Part shown: positions 19,588 through 30,080 of the stretch, one piece after another
How positions within the stretch are numbered: the stretch's first letter is position 1
Layout of the letters: every line of letters starts with the position of its first letter
From: Trichomonas tenax
Lineage: Eukaryota > Parabasalia > Trichomonadida > Trichomonadidae
Direction: 5' to 3'
Length of the DNA stretch: 64,000 nucleotides
Assembly: GCA_023091735.1 (NCBI GenBank)
Contig: JALKBU010000084.1
Span: 25,904 to 89,903, forward strand
The notes under the pieces: model-generated
What the model saw: the letters and a program-made list of their open reading frames with translations, nothing else
Told to the model about the DNA's origin: nothing
Databases searched by the model: none
Program-made: the position numbers and the translations under genes

Positions 19588-20799
19588 ATGTTCCCAGGAA
19601 TCTCTATGACTCCTTTTTCGCTCGTCACGGAACCGAATAAGTTCATGACTGAGGACCCCATGAAGCTGTTTAATAGTCTCGGTTATTACTACGCCATCGG
19701 CTTGATGCAGCAACTTGATGAATTAGAAATTTTGTCTAACACAGTTTTTGCTGACATCACAGAGGAATTCGAACAAGTGAGGACCAGATTCACCAACCTC
19801 AACAGCAAAGTGCAGCAAATCAAGTCCAAAGTTCCACAAGCAGTCGATAAGCTCATGAAGGTGTCAACCGATAGTTTTAACAAAAATCCGTCCAAGCAAC
19901 TCACAGCTCCAGTCTCATCCAGCCAGGATTCCGTCAAGATGGACATCAAGAATAATCTTGTCAAGAATTTGTATTTGATTGCACGCCCGGCTCCAACACT
20001 CGTTGCATGGAAGCCACTCATCCCGGACTATCAGAACCTCGATAAGTTCATCTCCAACCCACAGGAATTCATGAATATGTTCAGAGACGAAATGCTTCGT
20101 GATTGCCAGAATCTCGTCAACCAGAAGCACAAAGGAGATGGTAAGAGAAAGCGTGACAAGGATGTAAACGAGGCTAAGTTTGATCAACCTCTAAATATCA
20201 TGATATCGAAAGTTTTGCCACTTCCAACGCTCGTCTTGCAGCCTCCACCAGTCGGAAAGACCCAAGGATGGCGTTCACCGCTCGAGTTCAAGACTTCCTT
20301 CACTGTTCAGGGCGAAGAAGTTGCTTTCGCTGCAACAACCGTTAAAGCAGCCACTCTTACAACTCCAGAGCAGCGCAAGAGAACGCCAAGGCCACAGCCA
20401 AAGCCTATTCAGCTTCCTGACCCTGCCCCAGCCCCAGCACCTGTTGCAAAGGCTGCTCCAGCGAAGTCTTCATCAAAGGCAGCTCCACCACCAAAAGCTG
20501 CTCCTTCCAAAGGCGCTGCTGCACCACCGCCGCCACCACCTCCAAGCTCATCTCTTCCACCTCCTCCGCCACCAAGTGGCGGTGGTGGTGCGTCCCACTT
20601 AGACCTCATCAAGCAGGGTAACTTCAAGCTCAAGAAGGCAGATCCAAACGCCAAACCTAAGGAAGAGGTCAAGAAGGCAGTCGATCCCAACCAGCTCTCA
20701 ACAGGTGAGCTTCTTCAGTACATGGCTTCAATTCGTGCCGCAGTCAAGGAGTCCGAAGATGAAGACGAGGATGTCGATGAATCATCTGAGTCATGGTAA
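19588..20799 (+). CDS. WAVE/SCAR-like Arp2/3 activator
   Basis: A 403-residue protein. Residues 30-90 look like the SCAR homology region: a helical segment that packs in the WAVE complex (YYYAIGLMQQLDELEILSNTVFADITEEFEQVRTRF, then LNSKVQQIKSKV). A basic region and an Ala/Pro-rich stretch follow, with two polyproline runs (about residues 314-332) for profilin. A WH2 motif (HLDLIKQGNFKLKKA, about 336-352) binds actin. A connector helix (GELLQYMASIRAAV) leads to an acidic tail ending in a terminal Trp, the normal WCA arrangement. Codon use is strongly biased to C-ending codons, as in a highly expressed gene. It should drive lamellipodial or adhesion-related actin assembly. N-terminal homology is weaker than the WCA, so a WASH-like identity is the alternative. 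Confidence 0.88.
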   Translation: MFPGISMTPFSLVTEPNKFMTEDPMKLFNSLGYYYAIGLMQQLDELEILSNTVFADITEEFEQVRTRFTNLNSKVQQIKSKVPQAVDKLMKVSTDSFNKNPSKQLTAPVSSSQDSVKMDIKNNLVKNLYLIARPAPTLVAWKPLIPDYQNLDKFISNPQEFMNMFRDEMLRDCQNLVNQKHKGDGKRKRDKDVNEAKFDQPLNIMISKVLPLPTLVLQPPPVGKTQGWRSPLEFKTSFTVQGEEVAFAATTVKAATLTTPEQRKRTPRPQPKPIQLPDPAPAPAPVAKAAPAKSSSKAAPPPKAAPSKGAAAPPPPPPPSSSLPPPPPPSGGGGASHLDLIKQGNFKLKKADPNAKPKEEVKKAVDPNQLSTGELLQYMASIRAAVKESEDEDEDVDESSESW

Positions 20800-21402
20800 T
20801 CTAAACTACTTAATTTTATTGTGAAATCTCATTAATTTTTATAATCTCATCATCATTATACAGCAAATTATACACTGACTCGCATATCTATATCATTTTT
20901 CATGTGTTCATGCATATTTATTGCGATTTTCACTAATTTCCAAATTTGAATAAAAAAAATCGAAAGGATTTGGCTATAATTTAGTCACTGGTTATGATAT
21001 ATTTACAAATGGAAATAATACAATAGCTCACAAATGAGTCTGCATTGATTCGTTAATGAGGAATGATATTTAACCTTATTTTATTCGCTTGAAGTCATCA
21101 CCGCAAAAAAACTTATGTATTTGATATTAATTGCTGTAAGTAGTTAAAATCAATACATCTATCGACCTATTTTATTTATATTTAATAGTCAATAAAATAT
21201 AATGTTATAATGGCATGGATATCACATCATTTTATTTATATCACATTAGTTTTGTTATCTTAATAGAAATATAACACTTGTGGGTTCTATTGATGCTGTG
21301 AATTGAGTTTTGAGCTTTAATCTCTTCCAAAATAGAAATGAAATCGATTTGTCTAGTTTAAGAATATCTGTCGGATTTTGAATTTTATTTGTCAAATGAA
21401 TA
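20800..21402. other. AT-rich intergenic region
   Basis: No gene, RNA or repeat was recognised. A TTTGTCAAATGAATA sequence directly precedes the next ATG. Confidence 0.4.
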
Positions 21403-22629
21403 ATGGATGATTTATGTTGTGTTTTCCTTCATCCTGATTTCAATATAACAGATGTTATCGCGATTTCGCTCTTCGTCGAGGACCAGGTCGACTCTATACC
21501 AAGCTTGGAGATGTATATCGACTCGGACCAAATATCATTAGATCAAGGTGTCCAAATCGACACGAAACTCACGTGGATTATTGAGTGGTACAAAGTTGCG
21601 AAGGGTATCAATCCGAATACTAAAGTTTTCACACTTAATTTCGAAAAAATCACAGCAACATTTGATTTATCGAATTTAGTCTTCTTAGGTCCGGCATCTA
21701 ACTCCAAAATCGCGCCAGGAATACTTCTTCTCGAGTTATCTTCGGGATTTTACTGCAATCCGAAAGATTTCAATCAAGAACAAGTGAATTTTAACTTAGA
21801 TTTGATATTAACACTCGATTATCGCAATGTGAAGCTGATAAAGAGTCAATTGGAAGAATTAGAAACAGTTCAGAAGCAATTTGAAGAAACAAAAGATAAA
21901 ATCACAAAAGCAGGAATCGATTTGAACGAGTTAAAAGAGCTCAAACTAAAGTACGAAGAAAACGTGAGAATTAAGAGACGTGTTCAGTATCAGTTTCTTG
22001 AATACAATGAAAGAAAACTTAAAGAAACGATTGCTCAACAGCATAAACGCGCTCAGATAACAGCAATAGAAGCACTCAAGCAGCATATTAACAGTAATAA
22101 ATCGAAAAACCAAGTACAAGTTGATGAAAAAGAAAAATATTTAAAGCTGATGAAAAGGAGAATTTCTGGTCTAAAAGAGCTAAAAATGATTTTTCCGTAT
22201 ACTGAGAATAAAGAACTTTGTACTGTTCATTACAATAACGCACCGACGAATGCGAATCAGTTTAATGAAATGCGTGCTTTCTTAGGATTCGCAACACACT
22301 ATGTGAAAGAGGTTTCCAAAATCCTAGGAATTCCTCTTCCATATGTTTTATATCCGCAGGCAACATATTCCAAAATAGAATCAAGAATTATTGACAAATC
22401 AGTGGGCATTCCAACAGATTTCAGCAGCGTGTCAATAAAACAGCTGCAAATTTACGAATCAACGTTAGTCGAATGTTCAAAGGCAATCCTAAAGTTTGTT
22501 TTCGATGAATCGACAATAGGAAGCTCAATAACAGATCATCTCGAAAGACTGAGAATACTCGATGAAACTGATCTCGTGAATTTGATTCCTTTGTCTAAGC
22601 AATGCTATTGTTTTGTTTCTAAATACTGA
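21403..22629 (+). CDS. UVRAG/Vps38-like PI3-kinase complex subunit
   Basis: A 408-residue protein. The N-terminal 150 residues are beta-rich and could be a C2-like domain. Residues 145-255 form a coiled coil with long charged helices. The C-terminal part has the hallmark of the UVRAG/Atg14 family: RAFLGFATHYVKEVSKILGIPLPYVLYPQATYSKIES at about residues 285-325, matching the family's 'LG-x-x-AH-x-x-x-x-L-x-x-PLPYPL'. This subunit would pair with Beclin/Vps30 and target class III PI3-kinase (Vps34) to endosomes or autophagosomes. Length and domain order fit Vps38/UVRAG better than Atg14, as no BATS-like C terminus is visible. It starts at the ATG at 21403 and ends with TGA. Confidence 0.8.
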   Translation: MDDLCCVFLHPDFNITDVIAISLFVEDQVDSIPSLEMYIDSDQISLDQGVQIDTKLTWIIEWYKVAKGINPNTKVFTLNFEKITATFDLSNLVFLGPASNSKIAPGILLLELSSGFYCNPKDFNQEQVNFNLDLILTLDYRNVKLIKSQLEELETVQKQFEETKDKITKAGIDLNELKELKLKYEENVRIKRRVQYQFLEYNERKLKETIAQQHKRAQITAIEALKQHINSNKSKNQVQVDEKEKYLKLMKRRISGLKELKMIFPYTENKELCTVHYNNAPTNANQFNEMRAFLGFATHYVKEVSKILGIPLPYVLYPQATYSKIESRIIDKSVGIPTDFSSVSIKQLQIYESTLVECSKAILKFVFDESTIGSSITDHLERLRILDETDLVNLIPLSKQCYCFVSKY

Positions 22630-22856
22630 GTTACCTGTTTGATTATAACACCCACATATTATATCTCTTTTTAATGAATGAAAAACATTAAAATAATTTC
22701 ACGAAGAAAAATTTTTAACATTTCTAAATTGAATTGCATGAATTTTGTTTTGCTGAAGCATTCAATTGGTGTTTTAGTTTATTTGTAGTTGCTGCAGTGT
22801 ACTTCTAAATAAAATACATTTAAAAAAATATAATTTGATTTACAAAATTAATTCAC

Positions 22857-25436
22857 TTAAATCTCATCCTGGTCTTCTTCATCCTCTTCAACATCATCCG
22901 ACAATTGTTTGAGAAGCTCCTGAATCATTTCTTTTGACAATGGTTCGTCGTCCTCCTCTTCATCATCAAGAGCATCTTCCTTGATATCTATTATATCGTG
23001 TGTTTTAAGTTCTTTATCATCTTCAGCATTATCCTTATCATCATCCTCCATCATCTTATCGATTTCTTCTGTGAGCTTGAGAGAACGCTGCTTCAGCTCT
23101 TCTGCTTTCTGGAATGTAAATTCATCATCTTCCTCCTCATTCGGAGCTGCTTTTTCTGTTTCAGGATTCTTTTCTTGTTGATCTTCTTCTTCAGCATTCT
23201 TCACGCCTTCGATTGGAGCATCGTCTTTCACCTCTTCATCATCGATGATCTCTTCTTCCTTTGGCTCTTCAACTGGTGTTTCATCTTGCTTCGCTGGAAC
23301 CTCTTCTTGCTTGATGTATTCCTCTTCTTCTAGTTTGCTTTCGACATTGTCATCGACTCTGTTGATATCTAATGCATCTTCTTCTTCAACCTTTTGATCA
23401 TCATTTAATTCATCAGACAAATTAATCTGCTCTTCCTCTTCCTCATGCTGCTGCTCTTCTTCTTCTTGGTTTGTATCCATTGCTTCTTCGTCATCTTCTT
23501 CCTCTTCATCCTTTGTCAATATTTTACTAAGCTTATTTCTAAGTGCTGAGAGGAATTCTGCCTCACTTTCCTCCTCTTCTTGCTTGATTTGGCGTGCCTT
23601 GACTTGCTGGCTCGATGGGGACTTCAGTCCAACAATGTTGAGGTCATCGATATCCTTTGGAGCGTCAAAGAGTTCATCATCTTCATCGCTGCTGAATAAT
23701 ATCCTGTCGACGATTTCTTGGTTATCGACCTTTTCTTCCTCCTCTTCAGAGTCGTTTGGTGCGATGATATCCTCAAGCTTTCTGGCATCAACTTTGTCAG
23801 CAACCGGCGGAACGAATGCTGGAACGATGTCGTCATCATCATCAGAAATGTGCTTCTTTGGAGACTTCGATGGCGATGGAGACTGAACAGGAGGATACTT
23901 CACCTCTGTATTGATTATTGGAGAGACTGGTGGTGGAAGTGCTTCGCTCTCTTCTTCGCTGAATTCGAGCTCTTCTGCAGGGATTATAGCTTCTCTTGGT
24001 GCTTCTTGTTTCTTGGCGCTGTTGTCTGAGATTTTCGCTGACTCTGACTTTCGTGGAGAATCAGACTTCTTTGGAGAGTTCTCCTGTCTTCTTTCAGCGT
24101 GTGGAGATCTGCGAGGAGATGAACGATGTCCACGTGATCTCGATGGATGCGCGTGTGCATCAAGTTGCTTCCTGATCTCCTTGATCTGCCTGTAGAGATC
24201 TGCTGTGTCTGTGGAGATGTCACTACGCTCTGTATCTAACTCTGCATCGATCTCCTCTTGAATCTTGCGATGCCTCTCATGCCTGGATGATCTGGTCTTG
24301 TGTGGTGGTTCTTCGTCGCTCAAAGAATCGAGAATTGTCTTCTCCTTTGGAGCAATCTTTGGCGATGAAATGAAAGAGCTCTTCATCGGCGATATCTTTG
24401 TGATGCTGCGAGATGTGACTGGCTGTGCTGGTTTGGATGCTGAAAGTGTTGGTTTCTGTGCGATTGGAGATTTCATTGGTGATGCAATTTGTGATTTAAT
24501 TGGTGATTGTCTTAAAGTAACCTTTGGAGGAACGTTGACCTGGTAGCTGCTCTGTGGCCACTGTGAGAAGCTTGTTGGAACAGCTGGCTTTGCAGTTGCC
24601 TTGATTGGAGATCTTGATGAGTGATTAATTGATCTTGAGTGTGTATGTGTGTGTGATCTGTGCCTGTGCTGTCCAAAGTCTTCATCGGAATCTGTTGAAG
24701 CGAGTAATTCGCTTGTTGGGATATCTTCAGAATCATCATCAATGTCATCATCAGAATCCGACTCCAAAAGCTCCGCTGTATCAATGTCAGACGATTCGTA
24801 TGCCGGTTTTGTGTTGCGAGAACGCTGTGGAACGTGTCTGCTTTTATGGTCTGTGTGATGTGTTCTTTGTGGAGATTTGTGGCTTGTATGCATGTGCCTG
24901 TGTGGTCCTTCAGTATGTCTGCGTCCACCTTTCATTCTGACTTCGTGGTGGCCGTGTGTGAGATCAATATCACGATTTTTAGTTGTTGTCGTATTATTGA
25001 GGAGATAATCGTATTTAGCGAGGAACTCTGAATCTGATTCCGAGTCCAAATCAATATTATCACGATGTTTCGAATTTCGTTTATGTAAATTCCTGTGATT
25101 TCTGGATTCAATTGGCGCTGGTTTTGCTACATTTTGTCTGCTGGTGTGATGTGAGTGGTGGTGACTCCTGTGGTGATGCGAATGTTTTGTCGACGGTTTA
25201 GCGACGCTTGTCATCGGTGGAATCGACAACTGTGTCTTCTCCTGTCTGCCAGGCGACTGCACACCAACATCCTGCGTTTTGCCATCATTTGCGGTGCCCG
25301 TTAATGATCTTGTTTTCGCAGGCGAACTGTCGATCAACGACGAGTTGTTCTTCGTCGGTGACGTGAGCGTTTCTCGAAACCTGTTGATTTGGTTCGTCAC
25401 CTCTCGAAGCTTCGCCTGAATTAATTCATTACTCAT
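22857..25436 (-). CDS. large disordered acidic protein
   Basis: An 859-residue protein starting at the ATG at 25434-25436 (MSNELIQAKLREVTNQINRF); the frame upstream begins at a non-ATG codon. The first 30 residues form a helix. Residues 30-230 are rich in His, Ser, Arg and Lys (HSHHHRSHHHSHHTSR and SPRRSPHAERRQ-type runs). The central part has many SP and KSP sites suited to proline-directed kinases. The C-terminal 350 residues are dominated by Glu/Asp runs. No folded domain is seen. A change from basic to acidic along the chain is typical of nuclear or cytoskeletal phosphoproteins. The function is unknown. Low complexity produces many shadow frames on both strands. Confidence 0.75.
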   Translation of the reverse strand: MSNELIQAKLREVTNQINRFRETLTSPTKNNSSLIDSSPAKTRSLTGTANDGKTQDVGVQSPGRQEKTQLSIPPMTSVAKPSTKHSHHHRSHHHSHHTSRQNVAKPAPIESRNHRNLHKRNSKHRDNIDLDSESDSEFLAKYDYLLNNTTTTKNRDIDLTHGHHEVRMKGGRRHTEGPHRHMHTSHKSPQRTHHTDHKSRHVPQRSRNTKPAYESSDIDTAELLESDSDDDIDDDSEDIPTSELLASTDSDEDFGQHRHRSHTHTHSRSINHSSRSPIKATAKPAVPTSFSQWPQSSYQVNVPPKVTLRQSPIKSQIASPMKSPIAQKPTLSASKPAQPVTSRSITKISPMKSSFISSPKIAPKEKTILDSLSDEEPPHKTRSSRHERHRKIQEEIDAELDTERSDISTDTADLYRQIKEIRKQLDAHAHPSRSRGHRSSPRRSPHAERRQENSPKKSDSPRKSESAKISDNSAKKQEAPREAIIPAEELEFSEEESEALPPPVSPIINTEVKYPPVQSPSPSKSPKKHISDDDDDIVPAFVPPVADKVDARKLEDIIAPNDSEEEEEKVDNQEIVDRILFSSDEDDELFDAPKDIDDLNIVGLKSPSSQQVKARQIKQEEEESEAEFLSALRNKLSKILTKDEEEEDDEEAMDTNQEEEEQQHEEEEEQINLSDELNDDQKVEEEDALDINRVDDNVESKLEEEEYIKQEEVPAKQDETPVEEPKEEEIIDDEEVKDDAPIEGVKNAEEEDQQEKNPETEKAAPNEEEDDEFTFQKAEELKQRSLKLTEEIDKMMEDDDKDNAEDDKELKTHDIIDIKEDALDDEEEDDEPLSKEMIQELLKQLSDDVEEDEEDQDEI

Positions 25437-26174
25437 TTTTTTATTTACAACAGAATTGAAAAACTCTGTTTGCACACTAACGTCTTTTTTGAGATCTTTT
25501 TTCGACCGATTTCACACTAAATCTGAATATGCTACTGTCTGTTAAGCATAGAAACAGAAAAATATTTGTTGATCATTGTTTATCTCTTTGATTATCTTTC
25601 ACTCTCACATCATCTATCAATGAACAAATATCATTACCTCATATCCACAATATGGTTGCATTGTAACTTCCTAATTCTTTAATTCTCCTAAATAATTTTG
25701 ATGTTCTTTCATCAGAATAGACTCTATCCTGTGCTGACATAGATTTGATGAATGGTCATCATTGCAGAGCTTGATCAGAAAGTACAAAATTAATTTATTG
25801 CAAATTCTGAAAATTTGAATGGGAATGTATTTGAAAAAGTGTTTTAGATGATAAACCATGAATTATGCAATCATTTTGACAAATTCGGTATTTGAAATAT
25901 TGATATTTTTATGGTTAAAAATAAATTTTATAATAAACAAATAATTTTTTTCGTGATTTGCAAAAGAAAAAGTTTTTGCTTTTTCATTAAAAGCACAACG
26001 CAATATCACAGAACTCAAAGAACTAAGCGAAATTTTGGCGATAAAATTAAGTTTTGCTTGAAATATTTGAAAAAAAATTCACAAAATTAGGAAATTTCAA
26101 GGGTATTTTCGACAATAATAGTAATTAAACTGAGTATTTTAATAAACAATAGTTATATAAATCAACAATAGAAA
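25437..26174. other. AT-rich intergenic region
   Basis: A 62-codon frame at 25671-25859 on the minus strand has no recognisable content. Nothing else was found. Confidence 0.4.
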
Positions 26175-27413
26175 TTAAAAATCAGGAAGATCTAATGCGT
26201 CGTCATCATCCTCAAAATTCTCTTCGCTTGATTTCTTTTCTTCCTTTGCTGGCTCCTTCTTCTCCTCCTCAACCTTTTCTTCGTGCTTTGATTCAGAAGA
26301 GACTGAATCAGAGTCATCTCCACCGAAGTCTGAAGAGAAGAGATCTTCCTCATGTTTCTGTTCAGTATCTTTTTCTTCCTCTTTTGTTTCTTTTGGCTTA
26401 TCACTGCTCTTTGAGCTCTTCGAAGATTTAGATGATGCAAATGATATATCAGAGCTGCTGGACTTAATGTCAGACTCTTTCTTGCTCGATCTTGATGAGC
26501 TGAACTTTTCCTCATTCTTCTTCTCTTCCTGTGGCTGTGGAGCTTCTCTTGACTGCGTTTCTGCTGGTTCAAGCTTCGAATCCATGACTTCTGACAGCGG
26601 AAGAGAGTTATCTTGCTTCTTTGGAGCTGGCTGAGGTGCGATATTCGACTTTCTTTCAGTCTCGCGTCCTGAGTTTTGTTTGTAAGTTTCGTCAGCATCT
26701 GTTGATGTAAGGAACGTTTCTGCGTCTGCAGGGTTCTGAGCTTTAACGAGCGGAACTCTTCTCTTCGGCTGTGTCGCAGAAGAGTCCGTTTTCGCGTTGT
26801 AAGCTGAAGAAGACTTGCTGGACTTCTTCTTTGATTCTGTCGATGTCGAGACGAGTGATGTGGACTCTGTCGTCGAATCTGTTTCAACGAGATTCTTTCC
26901 ATAGCCGAATCTGATATTTTCTGATTCGTACTCTGGTCTATAATTTTCGGATAGCTGCATATCGATGTTATCGCTGTCGGTGATGTCGCTGTCGAAGGAA
27001 GATGGGTCTTGGATCTCGTCTGAGGAAGATGTGAATTTTTGTTGGCGAATAAGAGGAATTCTCGAAGCTGGTGCCTTGTACTTGTCTGTGTCCTGCTTGA
27101 AGAGGTCGATGTCGTCGTAAATATCCTGCTTTGGCCTTGCTGTTTGCGGTTTGAGTTCGAATTTTCTTGGAGTTATAGATTTGTTTTTAGTTCTATCGAG
27201 AAGTTTCTCCTTTCTCTCCATTCCTGCGATCATCAGCCTCCTGTTTTGCTCATTTTTCTTCTGTAATTCCCTCAATCTTCCAGATAACGGCGGCTGTGTT
27301 GTGTTAATTGTCGGTCTCGCGTCTGCGAGAGCCTTCATATGCTTGTTGTAGGCATCCTCCTGCTCTCTCATTTGCAGATACCTGTTCGCTGCTGGTTTCT
27401 CTCGGACAGACAT
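26175..27413 (-). CDS. disordered Ser/Lys/Glu-rich protein
   Basis: A 412-residue protein from the ATG at 27411-27413. The N-terminal 70 residues are helical and charged (REQEDAYNKHMKALADA, then LRELQKKNEQNRRLMIAGMERKEKLL). The rest is low complexity: Ser/Asp-rich blocks, a KKSSKSSSAYN run, and an acidic C terminus ending ALDLPDF. That ending, a hydrophobic patch in an acidic tail, looks like a short binding motif. It is similar in composition to its neighbour at 22857-25436, and both are read on the minus strand, but they share no clear sequence identity. The function is unknown; a cytoskeletal or centrosomal scaffold is possible. Confidence 0.7.
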   Translation of the reverse strand: MSVREKPAANRYLQMREQEDAYNKHMKALADARPTINTTQPPLSGRLRELQKKNEQNRRLMIAGMERKEKLLDRTKNKSITPRKFELKPQTARPKQDIYDDIDLFKQDTDKYKAPASRIPLIRQQKFTSSSDEIQDPSSFDSDITDSDNIDMQLSENYRPEYESENIRFGYGKNLVETDSTTESTSLVSTSTESKKKSSKSSSAYNAKTDSSATQPKRRVPLVKAQNPADAETFLTSTDADETYKQNSGRETERKSNIAPQPAPKKQDNSLPLSEVMDSKLEPAETQSREAPQPQEEKKNEEKFSSSRSSKKESDIKSSSSDISFASSKSSKSSKSSDKPKETKEEEKDTEQKHEEDLFSSDFGGDDSDSVSSESKHEEKVEEEKKEPAKEEKKSSEENFEDDDDALDLPDF

Positions 27414-27758
27414 TTTTTATATAAACGTATATTTTCTGCCCATTTCTATTTTTTCGATTTCACTTTAAATTTAATCTAATTAAAGTCTATAGATAATGAA
27501 AACATAAGAAAAATTAAGATTTAATATTTTGTCATGTAAATATTATTTGTGACAAGTAAAATATATACATAGCATTTTTTATTTTAGATACAGCCCCTGC
27601 AATATTTAAAAAAGCAATCATTACTCGGTCTTCAATATGCGTCTTATAGAAACTATTGTTTTGGTAGAAGACAGTGGCTATGAAGAAGCACAGCCTTTTA
27701 TCGTTATAAAGATGTAAATGACGTTATCAAGTCTTAAATTTCCGTTGATAGATACAAT
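27414..27758. other. intergenic region with one motif copy
   Basis: TTTACATGACA (reverse orientation) lies at 27530-27540, about 120 bases upstream of the disordered-protein gene. A second close match, TGTGACAAGTAAA, begins near 27549. No gene was seen. Confidence 0.4.
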
Positions 27759-28843
27759 TCATGGTAGATTAACATTTGTGAAATTATCCAGATAATTCAT
27801 GAATTTTTTGAAAAAAGAAGTGTTGAAAAATATGAAATTCATGACTAAATTCAATGGAATGCAGATCATTAATGACTGCAAATATACAACCAATGAATGA
27901 TGAAGAATGCCATAGAATCTATTTTCTTTTTTGTTTTCAGCATGAAACTGCTTGAAAGGCTCAGATAAAGAAAATGGATTATGATGCCAAACATAAACAT
28001 AATACGATTGATCAGAGATGAAATTTATGACATAACTCAAAGGCTTGCGCATATAATATTAAAAACATCACAGATATCATAGGAAGAGGCGCTTGCATTA
28101 AATCAGATTTCAAATATTTTAATAAAAGTTGATTTTTAAACATTCTGTTAAATTTCTTCATCATTCCAAAATAGTGTAAATATGAAAAGAAACAGAACAA
28201 CATGAAGGCAATATTGAAGTGCAAATGCATATTACTTAATCTAATAAAAGCACCTAAGACTAAATTAAGAATAAAAAAGTTATAATTCATCCCATTTCCC
28301 CATTTACTCACTGAATTACATAATTGTTCATACTTCCTAAAGCTGTGTAATATATAAATGCTAAAACACAGAAAAGCCCAAAGAAATTCAGCTTCCTCAA
28401 TTCTCTACACATTAAACTAAAAAGAAGCAATCCAAACATGAAAGGACCTGAAAACCAGAATATGGAAATAAAATAGGAAAACAATGATACATTAATTGAG
28501 TTCGATCAAATTTCGTTTTTCCATCGTGGACTGCAGAAAAGTAAATAATCAATGACATGAAAAGAGTTTGTAAATGCAAATGAATCAATTGAGATATTTT
28601 AAACTCGCTTTTAGACAAGAAATATCCCGAACATGCAATAAATATAGAATTGCAAATTGTTGTCAAATTCTGCATAAACATTATTCCTGGATATTTCTCA
28701 TTATAGCCTCTATAATAAAACCAGACACAATGGCGCATTATTACGCATAACATAGCGTATATTTTGATCAATTCGAAGTTAGCGTCGCGATTCAAAGACT
28801 TGAAATTAAGGAAACGCTCGAAAAAAGATGAAAAAGAATTCAT
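27759..28843 (-). pseudogene. acyltransferase-3 family gene, broken
   Basis: The start of an integral-membrane acyltransferase is visible at 28843 (MNSFSSFFERF). It is followed by NRDANFELIKIYAMLCVIMRHCVWF, matching the family's 'R-x-x-x-x-D-x-x-R-x-x-A-x-x-x-V-x-x-H' entry helix, including the conserved His. The first frame ends at 28412. Two further frames (28311-28012 and 28052-27759) continue as transmembrane segments and end with SDQSYYVYVWHHNPF, which matches the family's last helices. At least two frame disruptions are needed to join them, so the gene is decayed. Its role would have been O-acylation of a glycan or lipid in a membrane. Confidence 0.7.
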
Positions 28844-29327
28844 GGGAAAAAAGCAATATAGGTGTAAACGATAGGCCTTTTTGAGGCGATTATCGTCCCC
28901 GATTCTCAATTTTTAGATCGCTCTACAATCACACTTTGATGTTTTATATTTTTTATCTCAGCGATTATTAAAGTTTTTTGAAATCTTTTTAATCAACATA
29001 TTCTATATGGCATGATTAAGCTATATGTTCAACCGATTTGATTTCCAATATTCAGAACGATAGCAATGACGATAGACACCTATAAAAGTAATTACCGACT
29101 TGATATTTAAAATCCATTTTTTCTAATTACACCATGATGCACATATTTTCAAAGTTTTGGAAGATTTTTTTTGCAATATGGAATGGCTCTCTATCTATTA
29201 TCTAGTTAGAAAAAATGCTAAATAAGCTAATTTTTCTCTGAATATATTACTATAAGATATTTTGTGTTTAATATAACATTACTGTTGATACTGCGATCCA
29301 GCAGCAACAGATATTTCACGCGTGGAT
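28844..29327. other. AT-rich intergenic region
   Basis: No gene, RNA or repeat was recognised. Confidence 0.4.
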
Positions 29328-30080
29328 TTAGAGTTGATACATTGGATCTTCTCTCTTACGATTTGTCATGAAAATCCTGTTTGCCTGTGATGAGTATATC
29401 ATCGCAGAGCATCCAATGCCAATGATTACTCCTCCAACAACATCACTAACGTGATGCATATAATCAGTAATTCTTGTTGCAGCAATGAATGTAGCGATCA
29501 TTATTGGAATGAAACGAAGAACAATCCACCAAATTTCTTCACCGTTATGGAAGAATTGGCCTAAAAACAAACACATCCAAGTTCCTGTTGCAAATGAATT
29601 CGAAGCGTGTCCTGATGGGAAAGATAGTCTCGCATCACGTTTGTGTGAAGATGGGCCTGTGCATTTCTTTGTGTTTTCGTTGTATTGGCAATAACTGAAA
29701 AAGTTTGGTCTTGGACGTGCAACAGTGACCTTAAGAGCTTCAGTAATGAGGAGAGTGAGGCACAGGGACTGTGCGATACTCATTACTGCGAGGCATAAAT
29801 CAATTCTTCGTGGATATGCTAAAGTTAATACTCCAAGAGTAGCGCAAGGAAGAATAATGATGAGGATTGCGACTACTGGGACACCGAGGGTTTCTCCTGA
29901 GTAGGGATATCTTTCGTTGAAGTTCTCAAAGAACGCGATTCTTTGTTTGGGCTCAATCATCAAGGCGATGACGACTGAGACAAGGCCGAGACATATAGTG
30001 GCGAACCACTCGGGAAGATTGTCGAGAAATGATTTCCAAAAATATGTGAATTCAGAAGAAAAAGTCTTGAATAACTTCAT
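29328..30080 (-). CDS. PAP2-family lipid phosphate phosphatase
   Basis: A 250-residue, six-helix membrane phosphatase that would dephosphorylate phosphatidate, lyso-PA or related lipid phosphates. All three family motifs are intact: KVTVARPRP at residues 117-125, PSGH at 155-158, and R-x5-H-x3-D as TRITDYMHHVSD, giving Arg203, His209 and Asp213. The catalytic His of the third motif and the PSGH His should face the luminal side. Length and spacing are typical of LPP enzymes (about 250-300 residues). It starts at the ATG at 30078-30080. It is probably active in ER or surface membranes. Confidence 0.93.
   Translation of the reverse strand: MKLFKTFSSEFTYFWKSFLDNLPEWFATICLGLVSVVIALMIEPKQRIAFFENFNERYPYSGETLGVPVVAILIIILPCATLGVLTLAYPRRIDLCLAVMSIAQSLCLTLLITEALKVTVARPRPNFFSYCQYNENTKKCTGPSSHKRDARLSFPSGHASNSFATGTWMCLFLGQFFHNGEEIWWIVLRFIPIMIATFIAATRITDYMHHVSDVVGGVIIGIGCSAMIYSSQANRIFMTNRKREDPMYQL

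Noticed and set aside
22981..25031. many long frames on both strands opposite the acidic gene
   Set aside because: They are shadows of the low-complexity Glu/Asp/Ser-rich coding sequence.
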